Below, piece by piece: positions 11,844 to 24,184 of a stretch of DNA of 64,000 nucleotides. Origin of the DNA: Eutypella sp. D-1 (Eukaryota; Ascomycota; Sordariomycetes; Xylariales; Diatrypaceae); NCBI GenBank assembly GCA_023313575.1, contig JAJTTP010000021.1, forward strand, positions 62,001-126,000. The letters run 5' to 3'. Position numbers and translations under genes: made by a program. Position 1 is the stretch's first letter; each line of letters starts with the position of its first letter. The notes below the pieces were generated by a model. That model ran no database searches and was not told where the DNA came from. It worked only from the letters and a program-made list of their open reading frames with translations.

Positions 11844-13789
11844 TCACCACCTGACAGCCTTCCTTGCGGCTGTCCATGGCCCGCTATAGAGCCCTCTGCC
11901 CCCACTCCAGTAGCCCCCATACCCACCACCATACCCCCCACCGCGTCTGGCGCCACCACCGTATCCGCCACCGAACCCGCCGCCGTATCCGCCGCCTATG
12001 TCTGGTTGGTCGTGCTCGGTGCAGTAGCGGCTATTCTTCACGACCTCGTTGCGGCACTCATCCTCCTTGCACTCGTGGCGGTGGCAGTAGAGGCTGGCGT
12101 CGGTAGCGGGAGCGTGGCTGCAGCTGGCGGTGCGGCAGCGGTGGCGGGAGCAATAAGGGGATGAGGGTCCGCCCTGGGCGAGGGCGAGCAGGTTGACCTG
12201 GGCGCTGGAACCAAGGTGGCCCCCGAGGGCGAGGCCCAGCAGCGGCGCCAGCGAGTTGTTCGGGCCCAGCAGGCCCTGCGGCAGGCCTCCGTCCCGCGGG
12301 TTCGCGCACAGCGGGTCGCTGCACTTGTGCAGCCCACAGTAGTCTGATGGCACTTGCTTCGCCTGGTTGCACTTTTGTACCCCGCACATGTGGTTGCGGC
12401 ATACGTCCGACCCACTACTCGCTAGGTCATCACACCCCTTATGACTGCAGCGTCGTTTCGAGTCTGTTGTTATTGTGTTCGGTCAAAGTATGTTCATCGG
12501 CTCTTTCTCCAACACAGCACGAGATAGGCGGGCGGGTCTTTTAGGCTGATGGGGAGGCACGTGGGAAGGGAGAACCAAGACTATGTGGAAAAGAATGGAA
12601 GCAAAGCGGGGAGGGAGAACCTACGGAAGTCGCACTTCTTCTGGAGGACGCCGTTGTGAGACGTACAAAAATTGTCACACCCGGGTTCAGAACAGTCCAC
12701 ATGTTTACGACAGCGGAAATTTCGGAACGCGTCGCCCTCCTCTTCGCAGTGGTTCTGGAGCTGGTTAGCGAGACCCGGCATCAAGTTCGCGCGGCACACG
12801 TGGTTGATGCAGAATTTATAAGGATGGAACCGGGCGAGCTGGCAGGTGGAGCTGGTGCACTGGTGCTCAATACAGAGGTCGCCGCCGCCGGGGGTGATCC
12901 TGTGCGTGCAGTTGGGGACGCTGCACTTGTGCTTGAGGCAGACCGTGCAGAGCTGGGAGCCACCGAAGGCGCGTTCCTCGGGGCAGCTCGACCCCCAGGT
13001 GCAATAATGTCGATAGCAGCGTGTCCGCGCCGGGTTATGTGGGTCGTCGCGCACCCGCTCCGTGCAGCCCGCCGTCTGGCACACCCGGTGCACAGTGCAG
13101 AAATTGTCCGGGTGCAGGGCATCGTCCGACTTGCCCTTCACTGGAAGTATGCACCCGGGTGCATGGCAACTGTGGTCGCCGCATCGATCCGCCCCGTCCT
13201 TCCTCTTTGCTTTGCATCCTGCCTCTTCACAGCGGTGGTCTTCGCAATAATCCGCGTATGAATTGGTCGTTGTTAGATATCGCCGGCTTTTCTCACAGTC
13301 CTTCACCAAACATATGTCTAGAGGCGCCGTCGAAGCACCATGGAAATTAGCGGGATTTATCTATCGCTCCGTCCTATTCTGTGGAGAGTATATTGAGACG
13401 AATTACTCACGGTTGACACAGTAGACCTTATTTGGGTCCCCGGTAGACTGTTTGCAAGTGTTGATCGCACATATGGTGTCTGTGGATCAGCTATTTGATC
13501 AGTCTCCCTGCTGGCCACTCATGGACACGAGCCTTCTTTCCCTCTTTTCGGTCAAGGTAGAGGACGGACGGGAGGTAGACGTATTCGGTCACTTACGCCT
13601 AGCACAGCAACGTTTTCCCTTGGGCGAAAAGGCAGGGCAGCGTACCCCGTCGATGGAAAGGTGAGCGCAGGTATGTATTGTGCAGTATAGTGAACCCTTT
13701 CCCAATGCGTCGCGCGAGCAGCCTTTCTCGCGACATTTCGCTTTCGCTTTCGCTGCCGGAGCACTGCACATTCCTCCGAAGAACGGCAT
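11844..13789 (-). CDS. Cys/His tandem-repeat protein with Gly/Tyr-rich tail, probable zinc binder
   Basis: Model of four exons on the minus strand: 13789-13597, 13479-13411, 13317-12625, 12421-11844; 510 aa. I do not recognise a named family. Almost the whole chain is built of units of the form (Y/F/R)C-x2-H-x-C-x3-4-C spaced by 10-30 residues. I count about 17 C-x2-H units, e.g. YCEDHRCEEAGC, RCGDHSCHAPGC, LCIEHQCTSSTC, YCHRHECKEDEC. Exon joins restore the unit exactly (YCVN|HIC and CCAR|HTIC), which supports the splicing. One unit (FCTSHNGVLQKKC) is degenerate. The last 50 residues are Gly/Tyr-rich (GGGYGGGFGGGYGGG). The density of Cys and His suggests structural zinc, and the tail suggests self-association or RNA contact; both are inference. 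No signal peptide or membrane segment. An additional upstream exon cannot be excluded. Confidence 0.75.
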
Positions 13790-15042
13790 GGTTATATTTG
13801 CTGAAAATGTCTTGTTGTGTAGGGAGTGGTACGGGCGTCTCTTTGCTGCTATATCATTCCAGACGATTCAACACCAGGGGAAGAAAGAGAGAAAGTAGTT
13901 TTGGGAGAGGGGCGGGGGCATGCCCTGGCCATGTCAAGAAGCAAGCACAGCCTGGTAACCCTTTTTTCCCGGTGATTCTTTGCGTTTCCATTTCTGAATG
14001 TGGCCTAAAGCCCAACAGCACCTGGCTTTTAGTTACGGGAGCACCAAACATGGGGCTTCCGTGGTTTATCTTGTTCAAGAGTGTCAGACGCGACCCCAAA
14101 CATGACGTGATGTGTGTGTACAAGGAGGAGGGGGTGTTTAAGTGAGGCGTAAGACACTGGCTTGTTACCGTCAAACCTTCGGTGGGAAGCTCAGGTGCTA
14201 CGATGATGGGATCACACGATGAGCCTACCGGAGCGAGAAGGACACGGGTCGGTCGCCGGGGTGATATCTTTTTTTCTCCGTTTTTATTTTAGTTGATTGC
14301 TAGCTGTTATTGCTAAGTAGACGGCAGTATACCAATGGGAACGTTACCGACATTGCATCATGTGGTGGACAGTGCCAACAAGTCCATGTCTTCGCTCCTG
14401 AGTAAAGCAGGTGGCGGAGCTGCTTTAAGGTTTAACCTTTGCTTGCGCTACCTCAATGCAAATAACGTTGGCCGACGTGGAATATGATTAGTCAAACTTT
14501 CGCCACCGACAATTATCAGGATGTCCACAGCAGCATGTAATAAATATATATATATATCAATGAGCTCGAAGACCATATACTGCTTTCCTATGTGGATAGA
14601 GTGGTGGGAAGATCGTTGTTATATCAAGTGGTCAATCTGGAAGATATTGCTAACATTGCACATCTCGAGTAGACCGAACTGTCTACGAAATCCTATCCAG
14701 CCACTCAAGATCTGGCAAGGCGAACTAGTGAAGATTGTGTCACGACAGACTGGTTGGATCTTATATGCCGGTTTCCGTTCCAGGCGTCTGGGTCGGGAAA
14801 TTCTATGCAAGTACACCACCATGGAAGATTGTTTGCTAGTTTTCTGCAGCCCTACTGGACCAAAACGGATTGTTGGCGCTACACAAATCGCGAAGGCAGC
14901 GTGTCCTTCGTCCTATATGCTATCGGGTATCAATGCAAGATAAATAAAAGCCGTAATAATAATGTAAAGACCTCATGAGCGTTTTCGTCTTCCCCGTTAA
15001 ATCCATATTCTTGTTTCTTCTCGTCTGAGATGCCTTTTTTTG
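13790..15042. other. Intergenic region, no supported gene
   Basis: About 1.25 kb upstream of the Cys/His gene and downstream of TBF1. A short AT dinucleotide run lies near 14543-14556. Open frames here show no family features. Confidence 0.5.
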
Positions 15043-18000
15043 TTAGCTTGGGGTCCCGTTCGTTGAAGCCAGAGCGTTTGCTGTCTCTCTCTCTATGGCA
15101 GCTTTTAGATCAAACAGTGCATCTTCTTCCCGGCTCAGTCCGCTCTGTTCCTGTTTTAGACAGGCGCCTACTGCTTCCTCTATGGCCGATTCTATGGAGT
15201 TGTCCACCAGCGGTGTCCTTTCTGTTCGCTGAGGTTGTGATGGTGGCTGTGATGCGGGCACATCTTGTGCCTGATTTGATTGCCTGGGTGGCTGTTGCGG
15301 TTGATGATTGCTAGGCTGTAGTTGTTCTGAGTGTCGCGGGTGTGGTTGGGGTTGTGCAGGCGACGGTAATTTGGTGCTTGATTGGGGTTGCTGCAATTCC
15401 TGGGGTTGATGCGAAGACCCGCCCTGCTGTGGTAAATGCGGCTGTATATGCTGTGCGTTTGAGGGTGGTGGTGGTGGTTGTTGAGAGTGTTTCTGGGTCT
15501 GCTGGGATTGCTGAGCTTGTTGAGGCTGTTGTTGAGGCTGTTGTTGAGGCTGTTGTTGTTGGTGTTGTTGTTGTTTTGGCTGCTGCTGAGGCTGCAGGGT
15601 TTGTTGTGGAGAATGTTGCTGTTGGGTTTGTTGCTGTGGTTGTCGCGGGGGTTGAGGTTGGAGTTGCGGTGGAGGCTGCGGCTGATGAGGGCGTGGTTGT
15701 GACGGTTGTGATAACTGTGGCGTGGTCTGAGGCTTTGGCGGAAGAGGTAAGTAGACCGGCTGGGGAGCGGGCATGGTCGGGCGTCCTGACATCGGAAAGT
15801 GGCCGGGCTTCTGCAGAGGTAGTTGGGCCGGCTTGGGGGTCCTCAGCATCGAGTTCGAATTCGCGAGTCCCTGACCCGGCATGCGATTGACAGCCGCGGA
15901 GGGCGCCGCTTTCTGTGCATGACTCTGGACTCCATTGGCCAGAGTCACCACACCGTTCACGTGCGCCTGCTGCTCTTCAGTCTTCGCTTTCTCCTCAGCC
16001 TCCTTACGGGCGGCCTGAGTAGGGGCTCGCGTCTTGAGTTCTCCCGTGACGCAGTGGAGATAATAAGGCATCTCCGAGTTCGTCTTAAGGAAAAATAACT
16101 TCAGGTTTCTAGCCTTGTCCTTGAGTTGCACCTGCGTACGATCTGCGAGGATGTTGCTAATAGATCCATTGGGCCCGAAGAGACCCAGGATCTGCGACCA
16201 ATGAGGTCCCTTGACCATATCAAGACCCATCATCAGCGCCTTCTCCTCCTCGGGACTCCAGGGCCTTCGGGTAGAATGAGTGCCTTCTCTGCGGGCATGG
16301 GTAGATGACCGCGCAGCAGCGGCCTGGCGCGCCTTCTCATAAAGGACTGGTGTCGTATCGCTCTGGTTTGGTGGTAGCGCATCTGATGTGGTTTGATACG
16401 CGTGATGGAAATTATTTGGCAAGTGCTGATTATTTTGGTAATATCGTGCCTGAGGCTGCGCATGCGGTGAATGATAGTGCGCGTGGGAAGACGGGCCATG
16501 TGTTTGTGCTAATTTTTGATTAACAACGGTGTTCAAATGGGATGCGGTGATCACTTACTCGTAGATTGAGGCGGGGCAGTAGGGTGGTATTTATTCTGCT
16601 GGATACTCTGGAGCGCCAACATAGTCGCTCGTGATGCACTTTCAGCGGCAGAAGCGATAGCAGATGGTAGTTCTATACCACAGGTGGATTCCTTCGCTTG
16701 CTCGGCAGCCTTGGAGATATTTTCGGCTAGAAAAGCCGCCAGTTCGTCATGGTTGGTTGATGTTTCTTCACCAGCCGGTTCCACTGCACTCTGCGCGGCC
16801 TTCGATGCCTCGGCGATCACCGCATCCAAGTCAAAGAGCCCATCTATACCGAGATCTTTAGCCATGCTAGACTCGTCGGTGTCAGGGGGCAGTTCCAGCT
16901 CAATTGTTGCGGTACCCAGTTTTGTCAAGCACTCTATGTTGTCGTTCAGGTATGTGTTAAGGCTGTCTAAGAATGCCTCATAGCTGAACTGTCTGCTGAG
17001 AACCTCTAAAGGGTGTCAGCGCATTACTGGCAGTAGACAGAAATATAGACATCGACAGAGATACGTACCTATATTATCAGAGTCAGTCGACTCGTTGAGT
17101 AACATCGCCCTCCGTGCAGAAGCACTTGCAATAAACTGAATTTCTGTCCCATCCAGAGGCATATCGGGATGATGTGCCTGCAACTTCTCATGAAGTCCAT
17201 TGGCGAATAAACCATCCAGAACTTTGCCTTTCGGTTTCGATGGCTCACACTCCAGCGAGGCGAGATAGATCTGTGTCTTTAAGCTGAGGAAAAGTTCGGC
17301 TGTGTCCTGTGACAGCGGCTGGTTTTCGGCAACGAAGACTGCAAGAAACTGTTCGTTGAGTTCTTCCCAGCCGATCTCATTTGTACCAAAGATACTTGCA
17401 CACAGGGTGGCAAGGTTGATTATTCTGATGGCCTCCCTTCCCGGTTGCGTAAGATAAAACTTATGTGTATCCAGGAGCGGTCCATCTTCAGAAAGCAAGC
17501 GACGCTGTGCATCGAAGGTGGACTTCAAGACTGCATACTCCTTTGCGACTTCTGAATCAGGATCATTTCCCACGCCTAATACCGCCATTGTGTCCTCCAG
17601 CGACTGCTCAGACCAAGCTATCAAGATATCAACAGCCTAGCAATTCTATTAGTCCCGACCTAATTAAAGGTACTCGACGAGCACTACCCACAAGGTTGCC
17701 AAGAGCAGGGATAATGTGTTTCCGTCGCGTGTAATAGCTTGGACTGCCCCATATCGTATCTGGTAAATCCTTCTCATCTTCCGACTGATGTCCCGTTTGC
17801 TGATTTAGAGATTCATGGTTTGTCGCCTCATTGATTGCGTCAAGTATCTCTTGGGATATACCGTCGTCGTCGTAGTCAGCGTCGGGCTTGACTTGTGTTT
17901 GGCTGATCGCGTTCAGAATATCTTGGGATATGTCGTTACCGCTGTCGCCGTAGCTGCCGTAGTCGTAAGTGTTGTTGTTCTCGTGACTGCCCAGTTTGGC

Positions 18001-18742
18001 CTGAGTTCGATTAATAACATCTAGGATATCCTGGGAGATGTCGTGGTTTTCGGGCTCAGGCATAGGCTCAGATACCGATGCAGGTTCCGGGTCAGGTTCC
18101 GGGTCAGGTTGCGGTTCAGGCATGAGCTCTTGCATAACGGATGCCTCTGCTTGTTGAACAAGACTCGCTATATCGACGATATTATCATTATCATGCTCAA
18201 CAGGCTCTATTTTCAAGCGCTTCTCATCCCGACTCTGACCGTCCATATCGCGCTCGTCATGCGCCGACGGCGACCGTGATCTTTTGGCTGGTGGATGAAG
18301 CGTCTCCGGGGCAGGTTCGGGGTCTCTCATCGGTACATCGTCGGGCGGCGGTTCGAGCTCATATTTTATAGGGGGGCCTTTTTAAAAACAAGATATATTA
18401 GTGTGTGAAAGGATAGAAGCGGAGCTATACAGATAAGGTATATTTAGTATATCGGTTTAGATGTCTCTCTACAAGAGCGTCATAACCTACGATGTAGCAT
18501 AACAATATAACAACATAACTGAATAGAGAAGGCGCATAGAACGCAGAATGGGACACAAAGGCGCGTAATGACATACTGGCAGAAGGATTGCCAACTGTTG
18601 CAACAGCAGAGGCTGTTGATACTATTGGTGATACTACTGGTGATACTGCTGGCGATACTGCTGGCGATACCACCGACGACACCACTGACGATACCACTGC
18701 TTGCGCCGCAGCGGCGGCGATGTCTTCAGCGACATCAGCCAT
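15043..18742 (-). CDS. TBF1: TBF1/TRF-like telobox DNA-binding factor
   Basis: Five exons on the minus strand: 18742-18577, 18377-17692, 17636-17069, 17005-16559, 16508-15043; 1110 aa. A TRF-homology dimerisation region begins in exon 3 (about residues 285-600; [17 protein letters not shown] across the join). The Myb/SANT domain lies at about 703-764, starting [16 protein letters not shown]. Its third helix reads [12 protein letters not shown], the telobox signature that binds TTAGGG-type repeats. After it comes a very Gln/Pro-rich region (about 890-1040). Exon 1 encodes a short Val-Ser-Pro tandem repeat joined in frame through a 199-bp intron with donor GTATGT; this exon is the least certain part. 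Known relatives act at telomeres, subtelomeres and some promoters as nuclear homodimers. Lengths agree with fungal TRFH-Myb proteins. Confidence 0.85.
15480..15720 (-). repeat. Poly-Gln/Pro coding repeat inside TBF1
   Basis: On the plus strand this reads as a long run of GTT/GCT/GTG-rich triplets. On the coding (minus) strand it gives Gln and Pro tracts such as [14 protein letters not shown]. Likely length-polymorphic. Confidence 0.8.
18577..18700 (-). repeat. Val-Ser-Pro minisatellite in the first TBF1 exon
   Basis: Near-perfect 12-15 nt units (plus strand GGTGATACTGCTGGCGATAC-like) encode repeated VSPAV/VSPVV. The reading frame stays open across it and ends at a GTATGT donor. Confidence 0.65.
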
Positions 18743-21700
18743 TGATTAGGAGGTATCACCTGGGGAATAGTAAAAACATTGATGCTGGTTTATACTGGAT
18801 TAAGCCCTCTACAAGTTTGTCGGCACCATAGTCTTGACTGACATCTGTTTATTGACATTGCAGGGGAAAGTTGTAGGAATTCAGGATCGAGAGTTCAAGA
18901 TGGCATCGAAAACGAAACGCGATAAGAATGAAGTCCATGGTCAGATAACACAGATAAGCAGATAAGGATAAACTACCTACACTAGCGATACACATACTAG
19001 CATAACTATACTAGCATAACTACCATGTAATAGCAGCCCGATATATAAATAAACTCAGTTCTGAACTTAATCGTTTATAATCACGGAGTACTGTCACATA
19101 CCTAGGTACTATTTCACATACAGCCCTGCAGTCGAGATATGAGTTTTGTATTACCTACGTGGGAGTTCAGTGTCATGTAGATAAATATCTATGCAATTAT
19201 GCTAGTATGCTTCATTTCAATACACACATAAACCACAATGAATACCTATACCGACGTAACTGTGCAAGTAGGTGGGAAGAACACACAAGCACCTGTGCAA
19301 GCTGTGTTATCTCAGCAACTATCGTCCTAAATAGAGACTGTGTGGCGTGGTGCATTTCCCAACAAGGAAAAAAAGAGGCTATATGATTCGCCAGATCTAC
19401 ACAGCAGATAACATCTATTAGAGGGCCGCGCCGCCGTCCGGCTCCGCCTGATCGGTTCCGCTGAGTGTCAACTTGTATGTATGCATTACGCTGACCTTGC
19501 AGCAAGGTGGTCGTAATATTTCTATAGCATCAGGTTCATCGATGAGATAAGTCAGCTTTTAGTGATCTCCTATGTAACCTTGATACCGGTGACAGGTTAC
19601 TGGTCATCTAGTAAAGGTTGCAATACATTGATCATGTCTTCAAGAGACCGGCCTTTATAAACCCCACATCACCGTCGGGGTCTGTTGGATGTCCCTCAAT
19701 CGCCTAGCTTCCTAGACCTTCTACCTACGCAAGCCTATGGTCTCTAACAATGCCTTTGCTTTCCTTTTCCTTTCTTTTCCGGGTTTCCTTCTTCAGAATG
19801 CAGTTTTTTTTTTCTTATTCTATATCCCCCTATGGTATCTAGATTATGTATGTCTCACCAAACTCAAGGCGCAGTCGGAACCGGAGATGCAGTTTGCCTT
19901 CTGTGGCCCACCCATTTCATACTTGCTCGCTACGAGCTAACCCGAGATGACGTCCGCTCAACAAAAGCAGCAATCGAGTGACTTTGATACCTAAAGAAGC
20001 AGAAACTCTGAGGAACCGCTCCCAAGGCGCTAAATGCGGTTGTCAATGCTTAATTTTACGAATTGAAGATCCCTTTAAACCGAGAGAAGAAACGACAGTT
20101 AGGTCTGGTAGGCGCGTAGGCTCGTGGGTTCATGGCATGATGTAGACTCTGCAGACTGCAAGTTCAGAAAGAAAAAAAAAATCGCATGTTCAAGGTCCTT
20201 CACCGGCATTGCGTATTGCGGGGTATGTAGTCTAGGGGGCAAAGTTGGCAAGGAGGCGCCGTTATAGCATAGCGTGGCGGTGGCCCCAGCAGTGCGGTGG
20301 ATATATAGTGATTGCCACAAGGCGACGATCGGCACTATGCCCTGGCCTCGAAAACTTCTACCAATGGAACCTTGTGCGTGCCATGTGCCTAGACAACTAG
20401 ACCTCTACATAGCAGGCCTTGCACTCCGTTCTTACTTCATACAATGCAAGACGAGAAGGCAGACCTAAGACGATAACTCGGGTGAGACGCAACTAGTTGA
20501 TAAGTCTCGGGGAGTTAGAGGATATTCTCGTCGGCGTTAACTCTTATGTGCGAAGTAAACCCCCACCGGACTACGGAGTACACTCACTGTACCTGATCAG
20601 GGATTACCAATCCTAACCTGCTAACCTTCAACCTCCTCCCACTTAAACAACTTCTCTAGGCTGCCCCATTATTTAGGTCTCACGTAGGGGGCGCCCCTCA
20701 TGATCACCTCTCAGTGGTTCTCGGGCCAACGCAAACCAGGGGGTCGACGTCTGCTTGAGCCGAGCACATAGGCCGAACGGAACAAGAGTAGCAAATAGCA
20801 CGACGAGAGCGACGCGTTGCCTGGGATCACGGGCATCAGGTGAAGGGGGGGTGAAGGGGGAACGGGAACCCCAGATGGTCTGTTTTAGCTTAGCAAAGGC
20901 CGCACACAAGGAAGGATTTCACACTGCAGGTGGTCTGCGGGGTATCGAGGCTAAACGGCGCCACCAATAGACCATCGTGGACATCGCCGCACTAAGCGTC
21001 GTAACTAATGTGGGAACGGCCGAAGAAGCGTATAGGAAAGAAGTGGGAGGCCGGGGTGGGGTGGCGAATGAAAATCTGTCGGGCTCACGACGGAGAGTTG
21101 AGTAATGAACAGGTAAGAAGAAAGAAGAGGAGTGGGAAAATGAATGTATACCTTGGTAGGTATTTGATAACCTTGGAAGCAATCAAAAAATGTCGGAAGG
21201 GAAAACGACGAGACTGCCAGACTGATAAGCGAGGTGGCGGAATTACAATCTCTGATGCAACGGAGGTTGCATGTCTCGCTATACAATACAGCGATAATTT
21301 GTATACAACATATACAATGCCATCCATACTACCCCTACTTGCCAATACCCTAAAATATACCCGTCTCGAAACATCTGGGCAAGCACAAGACGGCAATTAC
21401 TAGGCCCAACCCCGGTTTCCCCGGTTGCCCCGGCTGCCCGGGGCATACACCCTAGGCTGCTATGTAGGTGGTGCCATAGCTGGAGATATTGAAACTTGAC
21501 TGCTTGACGATCGTGACGGTCAACCTGAAGAGGATTAGAGGCGAAATAAAAGCAAAGCCTCTATGTTACGAGGTTAACTGTGATTGGCCAGTGTTCACTC
21601 TTTCATCTGGTACTATCCGATTACTGCTTAGGTAGGCATGTGAGAACGATGACGGAGGTTGGGCTTTATAACGTGGGATAGATGTTCTCTGATAGGCCAA

Positions 21701-22434
21701 TTGAGATGCAACCTATAGATCGAGAACAACCTTTATGGTCCAATCCTCCGCAGCAGGTCGGCAGCTAATAAGTTGTTTGGTTGCTAAGTACTCCAGAAAG
21801 AGATCTAAGTGCATATAGAAAGTAAGTACCCTGATAATGCACTTGTATTTCCGTTGTATTTCGTAGTTTAGTTACCTAACTTTAGACTCATTATCCACTT
21901 AGTTTACCCCATCTTCAACTCCAAAGAGGTAATTTGGGGGGCATTGAGGAGGAATTGGGGGGAGCATTATGGAGGGGCATCGAAGCGTGGATAAGCGTAG
22001 ACAAGTATATGACGCCCCGTATACAATTCTTTTAGCAACGCCACTAGGGGAACCCGGTCGACCGGTCATTCATCACTTGAGCAAGTCTTTCCTAAGACGG
22101 CGGCGGCGTATCCAGGTATCCAAGTGCTCAGGCGGGGTAAAGGAAGCTAGAAAGCCACCCTGAACAACCCGAGTCTACTATACCTAGTAGTACACACACT
22201 CTGGAACTTCTGCGATAAAGATGTCCCGATGCCCATCCGTGATTAAAGTTTCCGCGACGTGACACTTGGCTTTTCTTTTACCCAGTCCTCTTTCCCTCTC
22301 CATACCCTTCCTCTTTCTTACTTTCTTCTAGGTACTTTAAATCCTTCTTGTCTTCTGTTCTCCTCCCCACGACCGTGCCCCTCGAAGCTATCAGAGATAC
22401 CCCTTCCCAAGACTCAACTCGATATAATATAAAC
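18743..22434. other. Long intergenic region, no supported gene
   Basis: About 3.7 kb between the divergent TBF1 and aldehyde dehydrogenase genes. A 12-nt unit (TACTAGCATAAC) occurs twice at 18995-19020 with a 14-nt period, and a CCGG/TGCCC-rich patch lies at about 21410-21450. A short hydrophobic frame at 19737-19940 has no support. The last 170 bp are pyrimidine-rich and belong to the ALDH promoter. Confidence 0.5.
22267..22335 (+). promoter_or_regulatory. CT-rich tract of the aldehyde dehydrogenase promoter
   Basis: A pyrimidine run (CTTTTCTTTTACCC ... CTTCCTCTTTCTTACTTTCTTC) ends about 100 bp before the start codon at 22435. Such tracts precede transcription starts of strongly expressed fungal genes. 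Assigned from composition and position only. Confidence 0.45.
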
Positions 22435-24184
22435 ATGCCTCTTTCCGTCCAGCTCAAGACGCCCCTCACGGGCCCCTACACGCAGCCCACTGGTTTGTAA
22501 GTCACGCGGACACTTCCAGGTTCTTTTTGAAATGCAAATCCTCACTCAGTTGGGGCTATCAACCCTTATACCATACCCATTGCCGTGTCTCTAACTAACA
22601 TGCTCCGCTTCCCAGATGGATCAACAATGAGTGGGTTGAGGGTGTCGATAAGAAGACCTTCGAGGTTATCAACCCCACTACTGAAGAGGTTATCTGCTCT
22701 GTCCACGAGGCCACCGAGAAGGATGTCGACTTGGCGGTAGCTGCTGCGCGGAAAGCCTTCAACGGTGACTGGAAGACTACTACGCCGCAACAGCGCGGTA
22801 TCTACCTAACTAGGCTCGCCGACCTCGTTGAGAAGAATGCGGATCTTCTGACCGCTGTCGAGTCCCTCGATAATGGAAAGTCGATTACTATGGCGAGGGG
22901 AGACGTTAACTCCGTCGCTGGGTGCATTCGATACTACGGTGGTTGGGCCGACAAGGTCACGGGTAACACCATCGATACGAACCCCGATCACTTCAACTAT
23001 ACGAGATATGAGCCGGTATGTGCTATATAATCAGAACAAGGTTCTCCGTGGAATGTTACGAGCTAATATGCCTGATACAACAGATCGGTGTCTGCGGTCA
23101 AATCATCCCGTGGAACTTCCCCTTGTTGATGCTTGCCTGGAAGATCTCCCCCGCACTTGCCACCGGCAACACTGTCGTCTTGAAGACCGCCGAGCAGACG
23201 CCCCTATCTGCCCTAGTGTTCGCCAACCTTATCAAGGAGGCGGGTTTCCCTCCTGGTGTCCTCAACATCATCTCTGGTTTCGGTCGGATAGCTGGCGCCG
23301 CCATCTCATCGCATATGGACATCGACAAGGTCGCCTTTACTGGCTCCACCGGCATCGGTCGCCAAATCATGAAGGCCGCTGCCGACTCTAACCTGAAGAA
23401 GGTTACCCTCGAGCTTGGTGGCAAGTCGCCAAACATTGTCTTCAAGGACGCCGACATCGAGCAGGCCATTTCTTGGGTCAACTTCGGTATCTACTACAAC
23501 CATGGCCAGTGCTGCTGCGCCGGCTCGCGTATCTACGTGCATGAGGACATCTACGACACGTTCCTCGAGGCCTTCAAGAAGAGGGCGGCTGCCAACGCTG
23601 TCGGCGACCCGTTCGACGAGAAGACGTTCCAGGGCCCTCAGGTCAGTCAGCTGCAGTACGATCGGATTATGGGTTACATTGAGGATGGAAAGAAGGACGG
23701 TGCCAAGCTTGAGACTGGCGGTGGCCGGCACGGTGACAAGGGCTACTTCATCCAGCCTACTATCTTCAGCAACGTCACTTCCGACATGAAGATCATGAAG
23801 GAGGAGATTTTCGGCCCCGTCTGCGCCATTGCCAAGTTCAAGAACGAGGAGGAGATCATCGAGCTCGCTAACGACCACACCTACGGTCTTGCCGCCGCCC
23901 TCCACACCAACGACCTCAACACCGCCATTCGCGTCGCCAACCACCTGAAGGCGGGAACTGTGTGGATCAACTGTAAGTCTACTCATATACATCTGCCCCC
24001 CATTTGTGCGAATAGAATTTATGCTAACCCGATATGTGCTACAGGCTACAACCTGCTTTCGCACCAGCTGCCCTTTGGTGGCTACAAGGAGAGCGGTATC
24101 GGCCGCGAGCTCGGCGAGGAGGCTCTCGCCAACTACACGCAGCACAAGACGGTCAACATCCGCCTGGGCGGCCCCATGTACTAA
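22435..24184 (+). CDS. NAD(P)-dependent aldehyde dehydrogenase
   Basis: Four exons: 22435-22496, 22616-23015, 23084-23972, 24045-24184; 496 aa, the usual length for cytosolic/mitochondrial ALDHs. The catalytic pair is clear: Glu264 in LELGGKSP and the middle Cys298 of GQCCCAGSR, 34 residues apart as in the ALDH1/2 group. The cofactor signatures [21 protein letters not shown] and EEIFGPV are intact, and the C-terminus [15 protein letters not shown] is typical. It oxidises aliphatic aldehydes such as acetaldehyde to the acid with reduction of NAD(P). No clear targeting peptide is visible ([15 protein letters not shown]), so cytosolic location is likeliest. The short first exon is the common arrangement for fungal aldA-type genes. 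Confidence 0.95.

Noticed and set aside
14521..14943. 140-aa plus-strand frame
   Set aside because: Composition resembles random AT-rich sequence; no domain or splice context.
15342..15890. Val/Ala-rich 182-aa plus-strand frame
   Set aside because: Antisense translation of the TBF1 Gln/Pro repeat.
19737..19940. Short hydrophobic frame (67 aa) resembling a membrane peptide
   Set aside because: T-rich DNA yields hydrophobic codons by chance; no supporting signals.
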